Source: Achromobacter denitrificans NBRC 15125
GTDB taxonomy: Bacteria; Pseudomonadota; Gammaproteobacteria; Burkholderiales; Burkholderiaceae_B
Reading direction: 5' to 3'
DNA length: 64,000 nucleotides
Assembly (NCBI RefSeq): GCF_001571365.1
Contig: NZ_BCTQ01000013.1
Location: forward strand, 88,844-152,843
Shown here: in pieces, positions 35,224-43,596 of the stretch
Numbering within the stretch: position 1 is the stretch's first letter
Layout of the letters: every line of letters begins with the position of its first letter
Notes under the pieces: model-generated
The model's input: the letters and a program-made list of their open reading frames with translations, nothing else
Database searches by the model: none
What the model was told of the DNA's origin: nothing
Translations under genes and position numbers: made by a program

Positions 35224-35545
35224 CTACGTCTTCACATGAAGTTTCCCGTGCGGGACTACTATGCTTTGTAGTTCAGCACTCTGACCCCAACTGCGTAGTC
35301 CAGACTAACGTCTGGAGATTTCCCTGGATCAGCGGTTTCAATCCACGATCCCAGGAATTTTCGCGGGTGGCAGGCAGCGGGTATAAGCACAGGGCGAGCC
35401 GGCCAAGCTGGCGCGCCTCATCCACTAAGACTGGGTGGCCGGCAAAGCAGCACAGCGACGAGCTCGCAGTGTTCACAGCCCGGCGGCTGAAACCCCGTCT
35501 ACCCCCCAAGCGATGCGCGCAAGAACGACACGAAGAGGTGCATCC
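35224..35545 (+). other. Long leader/intergenic region before rpmB with a stem-loop, no gene recognised
   Basis: About 320 bp with no supported coding sequence. It contains a perfect 7-bp stem TCCAGAC (35299-35305) / GTCTGGA (35310-35316) with loop TAAC, and pairing such as GGCCGGC/GCCGGCC farther along (about 35400-35445). Base composition returns to the genomic average after 35340. This may be an autoregulatory leader for the L28-L33 operon or carry a small RNA; I do not recognise an Rfam-type motif. Confidence 0.4.
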
Positions 35546-35782
35546 ATGGCACGCGTATGCCAAGTGACCGGCAAAGGCCCGATGGTGGGCAACAATGTTT
35601 CGCACGCGAACAACAAGACCAAGCGTCGCTTCCTGCCCAACCTGCAATCGCGCCGGTTCTGGGTTGAAAGCGAAAACCGCTGGGTCCGCCTGCGTGTTTC
35701 GGCCAAGGCCATCCGCACGATCGACAAGAACGGCATCGACGCCGTCCTGGCCGACCTGCGTGCCCGCGGCGAAATCGCCTAA
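35546..35782 (+). CDS. rpmB: 50S ribosomal protein L28 (bL28)
   Basis: 78 residues, exact bL28 length: [23 protein letters not shown] at the start (in family order), then [16 protein letters not shown] and the C-terminal [18 protein letters not shown] component of the large ribosomal subunit. AAGAGGTG lies upstream of the ATG. rpmG follows after 37 bp; the pair order rpmB-rpmG is the conserved bacterial arrangement. Confidence 0.98.
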   Translation: MARVCQVTGKGPMVGNNVSHANNKTKRRFLPNLQSRRFWVESENRWVRLRVSAKAIRTIDKNGIDAVLADLRARGEIA

Positions 35783-35819
35783 TCGGCCATCCCGCCAATC
35801 TACATACTAGGAGCACGAC

Positions 35820-35987
35820 ATGGCCAAAGGTATCCGCGAAAAGATCAAGCTCGAGTCGACCGCCGGCACGGGTCATTTCTACACGACCACCAAGAACAAG
35901 CGCAACATGCCCGAGAAGATGCTGATCAAGAAGTTTGATCCCGTCGCTCGCAAGCACGTCGACTACAAGGAAACCAAGCTGAAGTAA
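35820..35987 (+). CDS. rpmG: 50S ribosomal protein L33 (bL33)
   Basis: 55 residues encoded from ATG at 35820 to TAA at 35985-35987: [20 protein letters not shown] then [13 protein letters not shown] and [11 protein letters not shown], ending ETKLK. Full-length bL33. The zinc-ribbon cysteines of the C+ form are absent, so this is a zinc-independent L33. TAGGAGCACGAC upstream supplies the ribosome binding site. A strong terminator follows 24 bp after the stop. Confidence 0.98.
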   Translation: MAKGIREKIKLESTAGTGHFYTTTKNKRNMPEKMLIKKFDPVARKHVDYKETKLK

Positions 35988-36011
35988 TTCAGCCGGTTTC
36001 CCTGGAAGCGC

Positions 36012-36040
36012 GAAAAAGCCCTGCATTGCAGGGCTTTTTC
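36012..36040 (+). terminator. Intrinsic terminator after rpmB-rpmG
   Basis: Perfect 13-bp stem GAAAAAGCCCTGC (36012-36024) / GCAGGGCTTTTTC (36028-36040), loop ATT, ending in a T-run on the plus strand. The symmetry (A-run before, T-run after) would also work from the other side. Confidence 0.93.
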
Positions 36041-36168
36041 ATTTCCGAAAGCGGGCATTTCCCGCCTTGTCGGCCCGGCGTTATTGCCGCACGGCGAAAA
36101 CACATGCTTCAATTGGGCCGCCGCCCCTCGCCCCGAGGGGCCCGATTCCTTTCGACGCGATACCTGCC

Positions 36169-37392
36169 ATGCTCCGTCCCTGCCTCACTCTGCTGCGCCG
36201 CGCGCTGGCGCCGGCACTCCTGGCCCTGGCGCTGACGCCGTCCGCCCACGCCAAAGACAAGGAGCCGCCGATCCGCATCGGCGAGATCAACAGCTACAAG
36301 GCCATCCCCGCCTTCCTCGGCCCCTACAAGAAGGGCTGGCAACTGGCGCTGGAGCAGGTCAACGCCGAAGGCGGCGTGCTCGGCAGGAAGCTGGAAGTCA
36401 TTTCGCGCGACGACAACGGCAACCCGGGCGATTCGGTGCGCGCCGCGCAGGAATTGCTGGCCCGCGAAAAGGTCGAGCTGCTGTTCGGCGGTTTTCTGTC
36501 CAATACCGGCCTGGCGCTGACGGATTTCGCCAAGCAGCAGCAGGTGTTCTTCCTGGCGGCCGAGCCGCTCACGGACAAGATCACCTGGCAGGACGGCAAC
36601 CGCTATACGTACCGGCTGCGTCCCTCCACCTGGATGCACGTGGCGGCCCTGGCCCCCAAGGCCCTGACCCTGCGCAAGAAGCGCTGGGCCATCGTCTACC
36701 CCAACTATGAGTACGGGCAGTCGGCCGTGGCCACGTTCAAGGCCATGATGACGGCCTTCCAGTCCGACGTGGAGTTCGTGGCCGAGCAGGCCGTGCCGCT
36801 GGGCAAGGTGGACGCCGGCGCAGTCGTGCAGGCGCTGGCCGACGCCAAGCCCGACGCAATCTTCAACGTGCTGTTCGCGGCCGACCTGACCCGCTTCGTG
36901 CGCGAGGGCAACACGCGCGGCCTGTTCGAGAACCGCGCGGTGGTCTCGGTGCTCTCGGGCGAGCCGGAATACCTGGAGCCCCTGGGCGCCGACACGCCCA
37001 CCGGCTGGATCGTCACCGGCTATCCCTGGTATGCGATCGACACCCCGGCCAACACGGCCTTCGTCGAAGCCTACCGGAAGCGCTACAACGAAACCCCGAA
37101 GGTGGGTTCGGTCGTCGGCTACGCCTCGCTCATGTCCATCGCCGAAGGCCTGAAGGCGGCCGGCGCGGTGGATACCGAAAAGCTCGTCGATGCGTTCGCC
37201 GGCCTGAAGGTGGAAACGCCCTACGGCCAGATCCAGTACCGCAAGATCGACCACCAATCGACCATGGGCGTCTACGTGGGCGTGACCGCCATCGAAGACG
37301 GCAAGGGCATCATGAAGGACTTCGTCTACCTCGACGGCGCGCGCCTGCAGCCGCCCGACGAACAGGTCCGCAAGATGCGTCCGGCGCACTGA
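36169..37392 (+). CDS. Branched-chain-amino-acid-type ABC substrate-binding protein (Peripla_BP_6 family)
   Basis: 407 residues. Signal peptide (MLRPCLTLLRRALAPALLALAL, cleavage after AHA), then IRIGEINSYKAIPAFLGPYKKG (in family position), LEQVNAEGGVLGRKLEVISRDD and a type I periplasmic-binding fold to the end. The start at 36169 is chosen for the signal peptide; upstream in-frame codons code for a non-family segment. Members bind amino acids, amides, urea or aromatic acids. Its stop overlaps the permease start by one base (TGATG), so the import genes form one operon. Confidence 0.9.
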   Translation: MLRPCLTLLRRALAPALLALALTPSAHAKDKEPPIRIGEINSYKAIPAFLGPYKKGWQLALEQVNAEGGVLGRKLEVISRDDNGNPGDSVRAAQELLAREKVELLFGGFLSNTGLALTDFAKQQQVFFLAAEPLTDKITWQDGNRYTYRLRPSTWMHVAALAPKALTLRKKRWAIVYPNYEYGQSAVATFKAMMTAFQSDVEFVAEQAVPLGKVDAGAVVQALADAKPDAIFNVLFAADLTRFVREGNTRGLFENRAVVSVLSGEPEYLEPLGADTPTGWIVTGYPWYAIDTPANTAFVEAYRKRYNETPKVGSVVGYASLMSIAEGLKAAGAVDTEKLVDAFAGLKVETPYGQIQYRKIDHQSTMGVYVGVTAIEDGKGIMKDFVYLDGARLQPPDEQVRKMRPAH

Positions 37393-39269
37393 TGAGCGCT
37401 TCCGGACTGCTGCTGCAGCTGCTCAACGGCCTGGCCGACGCCAGCGCGCTGTTCCTGGTGGCGGCCGGCCTGTCGCTGATCTTCGGCGTGACCCGCGTGG
37501 TGAACTTCGCGCACGGGTCGTTCTACATGCTGGGCATCTACCTCGCCTGGACCTTCACCGGCTATTTCGGCGACGGCGCGGGCTATTGGGCGGGCCTGCT
37601 GCTGGCCGCGCTGGCCACCGGCGTCATCGGCGCCGCCGCCGAGTGGCTGGTGCTCAAGCGCCTCTACCAGGCGCCCGAACTCTTCCAGCTGTTGGCCACG
37701 TTTGCGCTGGTGCTCATCATCGGCGACGCCGCGCTGGCGATCTGGGGCCCTGAAGACCTGTTCGCGGCCCGCGCTCCGGGCCTGTCCGGCGCCGTCGAGA
37801 TCCTGGGCCGCCGCTACCCCGAATACGACCTGCTGCTGATCGCCGCCGGCCCGGTCGTGCTGGGCCTGCTGTGGCTGCTGCTGATGCGCACCCGCTGGGG
37901 CCGGCTGCTGCGCGCGGCCGCGGAAAACCGCAGGATGCTGGCCGCGCTGGGCGTCAACCAGGCCTGGCTGTTCACCTCCGCCTTCACGCTGGGCGCCTTC
38001 CTGGCCGGCCTGGGCGGCGCGCTGGCCGCGCCGCGCGTGCCCGCCACGCTCGGGCTGGACCTGGAGATCATCGCCAGCGCCTTCGTGGTCGTCGTGGTGG
38101 GCGGCCTGGGCTCCATTCCTGGCGCCTTCCTGGCCGCCCTGCTCATCTGCTCGGCCAAGGCCCTGTTCGTGTTCCTAGGCCAGGTGCAGGTCGGCCCGTG
38201 GATCTTCAACTTGTCCAAACTCACCCTGCTGGCGGAGTTCGCCGTCATGGCCGTGGTGCTGGTCGTGCGGCCCTGGGGCCTGCTGGGCAAACCGCCCGCG
38301 CCCGTCGCGCCCACCGCCCCGGCCGAGCGCCCCATCGCCCCCGCGGGCCGCCGGCTGCGGCAAGCCTACGGCCTGCTGCTGGCCCTGCTGGCCCTCGCCC
38401 CGATCGCGGCGATCCAATGGCCCTACCTGGGCATCCTGCTAACGGAAATCCTCATCGCCGCGCTGTTCGCCGCCAGCCTGCACTTCCTGACCGGGCTGGC
38501 GGGCATGACCTCGTTCGGACACGCGGCCTGGTTCGGCCTGGGCGCCTACGGCGCGGCGCTGCTGTTGAAACTGGCGTCCGTGCCCATGGAAGCGGCCCTG
38601 CTGCTCGGCCCCTTCGCCGCCGCATTCGGCGCCCTGCTGTTCGGCTGGTTCTGCGTGCGCCTGTCGGGCGTGTACCTGGCGATGCTCACCCTGGCCGTCG
38701 CGCAGATCCTGTGGGCGCTTGTCTACCAATGGGACGACGTGACGGGCGGCAGCAACGGGCTGATCGGCCTGTGGCCCTCGGCCTGGCTGACGCGGGGCCC
38801 CTGGTTCTATTACGTGACGCTGGCGCTTTGCGCCGCGGGAATCTGGTGGCTGCGCCGGCTGGCGTTTTCGCCGCTGGGCTACGCGCTGCGCGGCGTGCGC
38901 GATTCGTCGCTGCGCGCCGAAGCGCTGGGGATGGACACCCGGCGCGTGCAGTGGGCGGGCTTCGTGGCGGCATCGTTCGCCGCGGGCCTGGCGGGCTCGC
39001 TCTACGCATTTTCCAAGGGCAGCATCGCGCCCGACGTGCTGGCCGTGAGCCGCTCGGTGGATGGCCTCGTCATGGTCCTGTTGGGCGGCCTGCAGACGCT
39101 GGCCGGCCCGCTCGTGGGCGCGGCGTCCTATACCTGGCTGCAAGACGCCGCCGCGCGCAGCACCGAATATTGGCACGCCGTGCTGGGCCTGGCCATCCTG
39201 GCCCTGGTCATGCTCTTTCCCGAAGGCTTGGCCGGCGCCGCGGCGCGGCTGGCCGGGAGGCGCGCATGA
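37392..39269 (+). CDS. Fused LivH-LivM branched-chain-type ABC permease
   Basis: 625 residues carrying two permease modules in one chain. Residues about 1-300 are LivH-like (LLNGLADASALFLVAAGLSLIFGVTRVVNFAHGSFYMLG as the opening, split here by helices; GGLGSIPGAFLAALLI near the end). Residues about 320-625 are LivM-like (FLTGLAGMTSFGHAAWFGLGAY; RLSGVYLAMLTLAVAQI; ALGMDTRRVQWAGFVAASFAAGLAG). A Pro/Ala-rich linker lies at about 300-325. Normally these are separate genes. It overlaps the ATPase gene by 4 bp (ATGA). Confidence 0.9.
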   Translation: MSASGLLLQLLNGLADASALFLVAAGLSLIFGVTRVVNFAHGSFYMLGIYLAWTFTGYFGDGAGYWAGLLLAALATGVIGAAAEWLVLKRLYQAPELFQLLATFALVLIIGDAALAIWGPEDLFAARAPGLSGAVEILGRRYPEYDLLLIAAGPVVLGLLWLLLMRTRWGRLLRAAAENRRMLAALGVNQAWLFTSAFTLGAFLAGLGGALAAPRVPATLGLDLEIIASAFVVVVVGGLGSIPGAFLAALLICSAKALFVFLGQVQVGPWIFNLSKLTLLAEFAVMAVVLVVRPWGLLGKPPAPVAPTAPAERPIAPAGRRLRQAYGLLLALLALAPIAAIQWPYLGILLTEILIAALFAASLHFLTGLAGMTSFGHAAWFGLGAYGAALLLKLASVPMEAALLLGPFAAAFGALLFGWFCVRLSGVYLAMLTLAVAQILWALVYQWDDVTGGSNGLIGLWPSAWLTRGPWFYYVTLALCAAGIWWLRRLAFSPLGYALRGVRDSSLRAEALGMDTRRVQWAGFVAASFAAGLAGSLYAFSKGSIAPDVLAVSRSVDGLVMVLLGGLQTLAGPLVGAASYTWLQDAAARSTEYWHAVLGLAILALVMLFPEGLAGAAARLAGRRA

Positions 39270-40087
39270 GCCAGCCAAGCCGCTCCAAAGGCGAATACCG
39301 ACACGCGGAGCACGAAGGGGGGCCGGTGACCGCCGCCCCTTTGCTCCAGGTCCGCGAACTGCGGAAATCGTTCGGCGGCATCGACGCGCTGGCCGGCGTG
39401 TCGTTCACGCTGGATGCCGGCCAGATGCTGGCGCTGATCGGCCCCAACGGCGCCGGCAAGTCCACCTGCTTCAACGTGCTGGGCGGCCAGTTGCGCCCCG
39501 ATTCCGGTTCGGTGCTGATGGATGGCCGCGAACTGGTGGGCCTGTCCGCCAGCAAGATCTGCCGGCTGGGCGTGGGCCGCAGTTTCCAGACCGCCGCGAC
39601 CTTCCGCTCCATGACGGTGCGCGAGAACGTGCAGACGGCGCTGCTGTCGCGCGACCGCCTGCTCTTCAATCCCTGGCGCCGGGCGGGCCGGCACGCCGTC
39701 GGCGAAGCCATGAACCTGCTTTCCGAGGTGCAGATGGCGGATAAGGCCGACGAGCATTGCGGCACGCTGGCCTACGGCGACGTCAAGCGGGTCGAGCTGG
39801 CGATGGCGCTCGCGCACCAGCCGCGCCTGCTGCTGATGGACGAACCTACCGCCGGAATGGCCACCAATGAGCGCCACGCGCTGATGCGACTGACGCGGCA
39901 ACTGGCCGACACGCAGCGGATGGCCGTGCTGTTCACGGAACACAGCCTGGACGTGGTGTTCAAGCATGCCGACCGCATCGCCGTGCTGGTGCGCGGCGGC
40001 CTGCTGGCCGAAGGCGAGCCCGCGGCGATCGCGGCCGACGCCCGGGTCAAGGCGGCCTATCTCGGCACGGACGCGCCGGCCCCCTGA
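39266..40087 (+). CDS. Branched-chain-type ABC transporter ATPase, LivG type
   Basis: 273 residues. Walker A GPNGAGKST, the LivG-type segment GVGRSFQTAATFRSMTVREN, signature region TLAYGDVKRVELAMALA, Walker B LLLMDEPTAGM and the switch His in TEHSLDVVF. The signature is unusual: canonical LSYG(E/D)Q appears as LAYGDVK. No LivF-type second ATPase follows; the next gene is convergent. Either this ATPase forms a homodimer or LivF is encoded elsewhere. An internal GTG at about 39327 (VTAAPLLQV) could be the true start, removing a hydrophilic 20-residue extension. Confidence 0.87.
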   Translation: MSQPSRSKGEYRHAEHEGGPVTAAPLLQVRELRKSFGGIDALAGVSFTLDAGQMLALIGPNGAGKSTCFNVLGGQLRPDSGSVLMDGRELVGLSASKICRLGVGRSFQTAATFRSMTVRENVQTALLSRDRLLFNPWRRAGRHAVGEAMNLLSEVQMADKADEHCGTLAYGDVKRVELAMALAHQPRLLLMDEPTAGMATNERHALMRLTRQLADTQRMAVLFTEHSLDVVFKHADRIAVLVRGGLLAEGEPAAIAADARVKAAYLGTDAPAP

Positions 40088-40149
40088 CGCAGGGCCAGGA
40101 GCCAGAGACCCAGCGGCGAGGCCGCGGGGTTTCGTAACCACGGAGCTAC

Positions 40150-40200
40150 GAGGCGGCCAGGCCACGAGGCCTCGGGGAGGCAAAGCCGCGGAGCCGCCTC
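40150..40200. terminator. Hairpin between convergent ABC ATPase and SulP genes
   Basis: GAGGCGGC (40150-40157) pairs with GCCGCCTC (40193-40200); inside is a smaller AGGCC/GGCCT hairpin around 40159-40172. It lies between the convergent stops and includes the last bases of the SulP gene. No T-run, so a factor-dependent or weak bidirectional terminator is possible. Confidence 0.4.
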
Positions 40201-41956
40201 AGGCCTGCTTCGAGCCGTCCGCCTGGCACTCCCAGAAGATCCTGGCCTGACAGCCCGCGCAGATGTCGCGGTCCAATCCGGCGTAGATGGTGCGCAGCGC
40301 GGTGGCCTTGTCGGGAAACACGTGATCCTCGCCCAGGCGTTCCAGGAAGCCCGTGCGCCGCCACATGACCAGCACCTCCGGACGCGGCCGGTGGAAGTAC
40401 AGGTCGCCGCCCATCGCCCTTCTCGCGGCCAGCTCGTCCTCCCAGACCTGGGCGCCGGCCAGGTCGATGAAGTTCATGCTCTTGGCCATCACCAGCAGGT
40501 GGCGCGGCGCGGCGGCTCCGGCCCGCAGTTCGTGCAGGCGCTGCGCCACGTGGGCGGCGGCGCCGAAATACACCGAGCCCTCCATGCGCAGCAGCTTGAG
40601 CTGCGGGCATTCCGGCAAGGCATCCTGCTGATGCTCCAGCACCACGAACCGTCGGTCCGGGCCGCGCGAATCGAATCCGATGCTGCGCATCGCGGGGCGC
40701 GACGTGCGGTGCAAATAAACGGTCAGCGACAGCAAGGTGCCCAGCAGGATCGCCACCTCCATGCGGATGGTGACGGTGGCGGCCAGGGTCGCCCCGGCGA
40801 TGATGCATTCGCTGGGCTGGGTCCGGAGCAGATGGCGCCAGCGCGGGATATCCAGCAAGGTCCAGGCGACCAGCAACAGCAGGCCCGAGATGGCGGCATG
40901 CGGAATCATGGCCAGCAGCGGCGCCGACAGGGCCACCAGCGCCATCAGCAGCAAGGCCGAGAACACGGATGCCATGGGGGTCTTGGCGCCCGCCTCGTAG
41001 TTGGGGATAGACCGGTTCAGCGATCCGCAGGACAGATAGCAGGAAAAGAACCCGCCCACGATATTGGACAGGCCCTGCCCCATGAACTCGCGGTTCGCGT
41101 CGATGCGCTGGCCCGAACGCGTGGCCACGGCCTTGGCGATGGAAATCGATTGCGCCAGGGCCACGATGGTGAGCGCGAAGGCCAGGCTCAGCAGATCGGG
41201 CAGAACGCGCCAGTCCACGCTGGGGATGTGGAACGGCGGCCAGGGCTGGGCGATGGAACCCAGCACCGATACCGGCTCGCCGTCGGCCAGCGCATTGAAC
41301 GCGGCCGCCACCACCACGCCCGCGGCCAGTCCGGCCAGCATGTACGGCTTGCGCTTGTCCAGCCGGCGCACCAGCATGGCCACCACCAGGGTCGACAGCG
41401 TCACGAGCACGGCGCCCCCTTGCGCCTGCCCGATGTTCGCGCCCAGGCTTGCCAGCAAGGCGCCCGCGCCGTGCGCGTCCGGCGCCGGCAAGCCCAGGGC
41501 GTCCTTCAGCGCGTGCACGGCGATGAGCAACGCCGCGCCGCTGGTGAAGCCGAACAGGGCCGACGGTGAAATGAAATGGGCCAGCGACCCCAGCCTGAGG
41601 GCGCCCACCAGCCACTGCATCAGCCCGACCAGCACGGTCACGGCCAGCGCCAGCTGGATATACCCCTGGCTGCCGGCGACGGCCAGGGGCGTCAGCACCG
41701 CATAGAGCGCGAGGGAATTGGCATTGGTAGGGCCGGACATGACGTGCCGGCTGGAGCCGAACAGCGCGGCGACGATACAGGGAACGATCGCGGAATACAG
41801 GCCGTATTCGGGCGGCAGGCCCGCCAGCAGCGCGAAGGCCACGCCCTGCGGCAGCACCAGCAGCGCGCCCAGCAGCCCCGCCGTCGCATCCGCGCGCAAG
41901 GTCCGCGCGCTGACTTCGTCCACCCACGAGCCGAACAACCGGCGCGCAATATTCAT
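40199..41956 (-). CDS. SulP family inorganic anion transporter with STAS domain
   Basis: About 585 residues. N-terminal transport domain (about 12-420) with the SulP opening DATAGLLGALLVLPQGVAFALLAG in sequence, LPPEYGLYSAIVPCIVAALFGSS, GPTNANSLALYAVL and SNIVGGFFSCYLSCGSLNRS; C-terminal STAS domain (about 465-560). It probably imports sulfate, bicarbonate or another anion. Several in-frame ATGs exist (41971, 41968, 41956); 41956 has a G-rich ribosome binding site and gives MNIARRLFGSW. The extreme C-terminus adds DRDICAGCQARIFWECQ, a three-cysteine motif not usual for STAS domains. Downstream neighbour of the phosphonopyruvate hydrolase gene. Confidence 0.87.
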   Translation of the reverse strand: MNIARRLFGSWVDEVSARTLRADATAGLLGALLVLPQGVAFALLAGLPPEYGLYSAIVPCIVAALFGSSRHVMSGPTNANSLALYAVLTPLAVAGSQGYIQLALAVTVLVGLMQWLVGALRLGSLAHFISPSALFGFTSGAALLIAVHALKDALGLPAPDAHGAGALLASLGANIGQAQGGAVLVTLSTLVVAMLVRRLDKRKPYMLAGLAAGVVVAAAFNALADGEPVSVLGSIAQPWPPFHIPSVDWRVLPDLLSLAFALTIVALAQSISIAKAVATRSGQRIDANREFMGQGLSNIVGGFFSCYLSCGSLNRSIPNYEAGAKTPMASVFSALLLMALVALSAPLLAMIPHAAISGLLLLVAWTLLDIPRWRHLLRTQPSECIIAGATLAATVTIRMEVAILLGTLLSLTVYLHRTSRPAMRSIGFDSRGPDRRFVVLEHQQDALPECPQLKLLRMEGSVYFGAAAHVAQRLHELRAGAAAPRHLLVMAKSMNFIDLAGAQVWEDELAARRAMGGDLYFHRPRPEVLVMWRRTGFLERLGEDHVFPDKATALRTIYAGLDRDICAGCQARIFWECQADGSKQA

Positions 41957-42083
41957 CCCCCCCTGCATCATCCCTTCCCGTCCCCAGGCGCCTGCTCTTG
42001 AATCGACCCCGTCTCCGGCCGGCGCGGCGCGGAACAGGTCGTCTAGCGTAATCTCTCGCTCCGGCGCGCGCAACGCGCGCCTG

Positions 42084-42956
42084 CTACTTCAGGTAGCGGC
42101 GCTCCAGCTCGCGCATGGCCGTATCGCCTTGCAGGGCAATGATGTCCTTGACCGGGGGCAGGACGGCGTCGACCTCGTGGATGCCGCCGTCGCGCCGGAT
42201 GCGGGCGAAGACGTCGCGCATCGCGCCCACGGCGGCGCGGATGGCATGGTTGCCGTAGATCACCAGCCCGACCTTGCCCAGCGCCTGGATATCGGACTCG
42301 CGCAGCTGCGGATAGGCCGTGGGCACCAGCACCAGCGGCACCCGCCCCCGCCACGCGGCCACGAAGGACAGGATCTCGCCGGGCTCGCGCTGCTTGGAAT
42401 GGATCAGGATCGCGTCGGCGCCCGCGGCCTCGTAGGCCGACGCGCGGGCCAGCGCCTCGCGCTCGCCCGCCCCCGCGATCAAGGCTTCGGTCCGGGCGAT
42501 CACGCAGAAGTCCGCGTCGCGGCGCGCCGCGCAGGCGGCCTCGACCTTGCCCTGGAACTCCTCGATCCGCACCAGTTCCTGCCGGCCGGCGGCGCGCAGG
42601 CTGGTGTCCTTGGGGAAGGTCTTGTCCTCCATCACCACCGCCGAACAGCCGGCAGCCTCGTATTGCGGCACCATATAGGACACGTTGATCGCGTTGCCGA
42701 AGCCGGTGTCGATATCGGCGATGAGCGGCACGTCCACCGCCGCCGCGATCGCCCGCATCATGTCCAGGTGCTGCGACGGGGAAAGAATGTTGGCGTCGGG
42801 CACCGCGTGGCTGGCCGAGAGCTCGAAGCCGCTGCCCCATATCGCGTCGAATCCGGCCTCGGCCGCCAGTTTCGCGGACAAGGGGTTGTGCGCCGACATG
42901 GCGTGCGTCAGGACGGGATCCTGCAGTTTCTGGCGAAAACGGGCGTTGCGGTTCAT
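42084..42956 (-). CDS. palA: Phosphonopyruvate hydrolase (PEP mutase/isocitrate lyase superfamily)
   Basis: 290-residue TIM-barrel enzyme. Mg-binding and gating motifs: WGSGFELSASHAVPDANIL, ADIDTGFGNAINV and VMEDKTFPKDTS. Position 118 is Thr; PEP mutase has Asn there (KTNS) and the characterised Variovorax phosphonopyruvate hydrolase has Thr, so hydrolysis of the C-P bond of 3-phosphonopyruvate to pyruvate and phosphate is favoured. C-terminal NHAIRAAVGAMRDVFARIRR also matches that enzyme as I recall it. No phosphonate transporter or transaminase gene is adjacent, which is unusual for a phosphonate route; the SulP gene downstream may be unrelated. Confidence 0.85.
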   Translation of the reverse strand: MNRNARFRQKLQDPVLTHAMSAHNPLSAKLAAEAGFDAIWGSGFELSASHAVPDANILSPSQHLDMMRAIAAAVDVPLIADIDTGFGNAINVSYMVPQYEAAGCSAVVMEDKTFPKDTSLRAAGRQELVRIEEFQGKVEAACAARRDADFCVIARTEALIAGAGEREALARASAYEAAGADAILIHSKQREPGEILSFVAAWRGRVPLVLVPTAYPQLRESDIQALGKVGLVIYGNHAIRAAVGAMRDVFARIRRDGGIHEVDAVLPPVKDIIALQGDTAMRELERRYLK

Positions 42957-43035
42957 GGCGGGCAGGCTTGCGTAACCCGGCGCGGCGCGCGCCGGCTACG
43001 CGCATCGTAGCGCCATTCCGGCCGGCGCCGCGAGT

Positions 43036-43584
43036 TCAGCCGGCCTCGCCCCCGCGCCGCGACTTCATGGCCTGGCCGATCGCGGCCAGCGCATCGTCCG
43101 GTATCAGACGCGCCGCCATGGGCAGCAACTCATCCTCTTCGCGCCGGATGTGCGCGGCATAGGCGTCGGTGAAGTCCCGGATCTCCTGGACTGGCAGATC
43201 GGCGGGCCGTCCCTGGGATATCTCGGACAAGGCCTGGCGCAGCGGCTCCCAGCGCCGGGCCAGTTGCCGGTGCTCGGCGACCAGCCCGTCGACGAGAGCG
43301 TGCAGGCAGACCGCGTCGGATCCCGCCATCGAGTCGATCAGGGCGGGAAACAGGTCCTCTTCCTCGTCTTCGTGATGGTGCGCGGCCGCGGTATCGAAAT
43401 AGCGCAGGACGCTGGCCGCGGCCGTCTGGGCCGCGGCGTCGCTGCCGTGCGCGGGCAGGTGCGCGGCCAGCCGGCCGAGCGTGGCGCATTGGCGCGCGAT
43501 GCGCCCATGACAGGCCGACAGCAGGGCCAGCGGATCATCCGCTCCCGGCGCCGGGGCCGGACCTCCAGGAAAACTCACCGCCAT
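43036..43584 (-). CDS. Hemerythrin-like (HHE) domain protein
   Basis: 182 residues, predicted four-helix bundle. Iron-ligand pattern: H near the start of helix 1 (SACHGRIARQC), HHHEDEEEDLFP in helix 2, LVAEHRQLARRW in helix 3 and AYAAHIRREEDELLP in helix 4, i.e. H...HxxxE...H...HxxxE. Such proteins bind a non-haem di-iron centre and act in oxygen, NO or iron handling. No signal peptide; cytoplasmic. It lies 12 bp after the carboxypeptidase gene on the same strand, a spacing that suggests co-transcription without an obvious functional link. Confidence 0.85.
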   Translation of the reverse strand: MAVSFPGGPAPAPGADDPLALLSACHGRIARQCATLGRLAAHLPAHGSDAAAQTAAASVLRYFDTAAAHHHEDEEEDLFPALIDSMAGSDAVCLHALVDGLVAEHRQLARRWEPLRQALSEISQGRPADLPVQEIRDFTDAYAAHIRREEDELLPMAARLIPDDALAAIGQAMKSRRGGEAG

Positions 43585-43596
43585 CGCACACCTCCG

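Noticed and set aside
35273..35647. Minus-strand reading frame across the rpmB leader
   Set aside because: It runs into rpmB and has no coding features; the leader is better explained as RNA.
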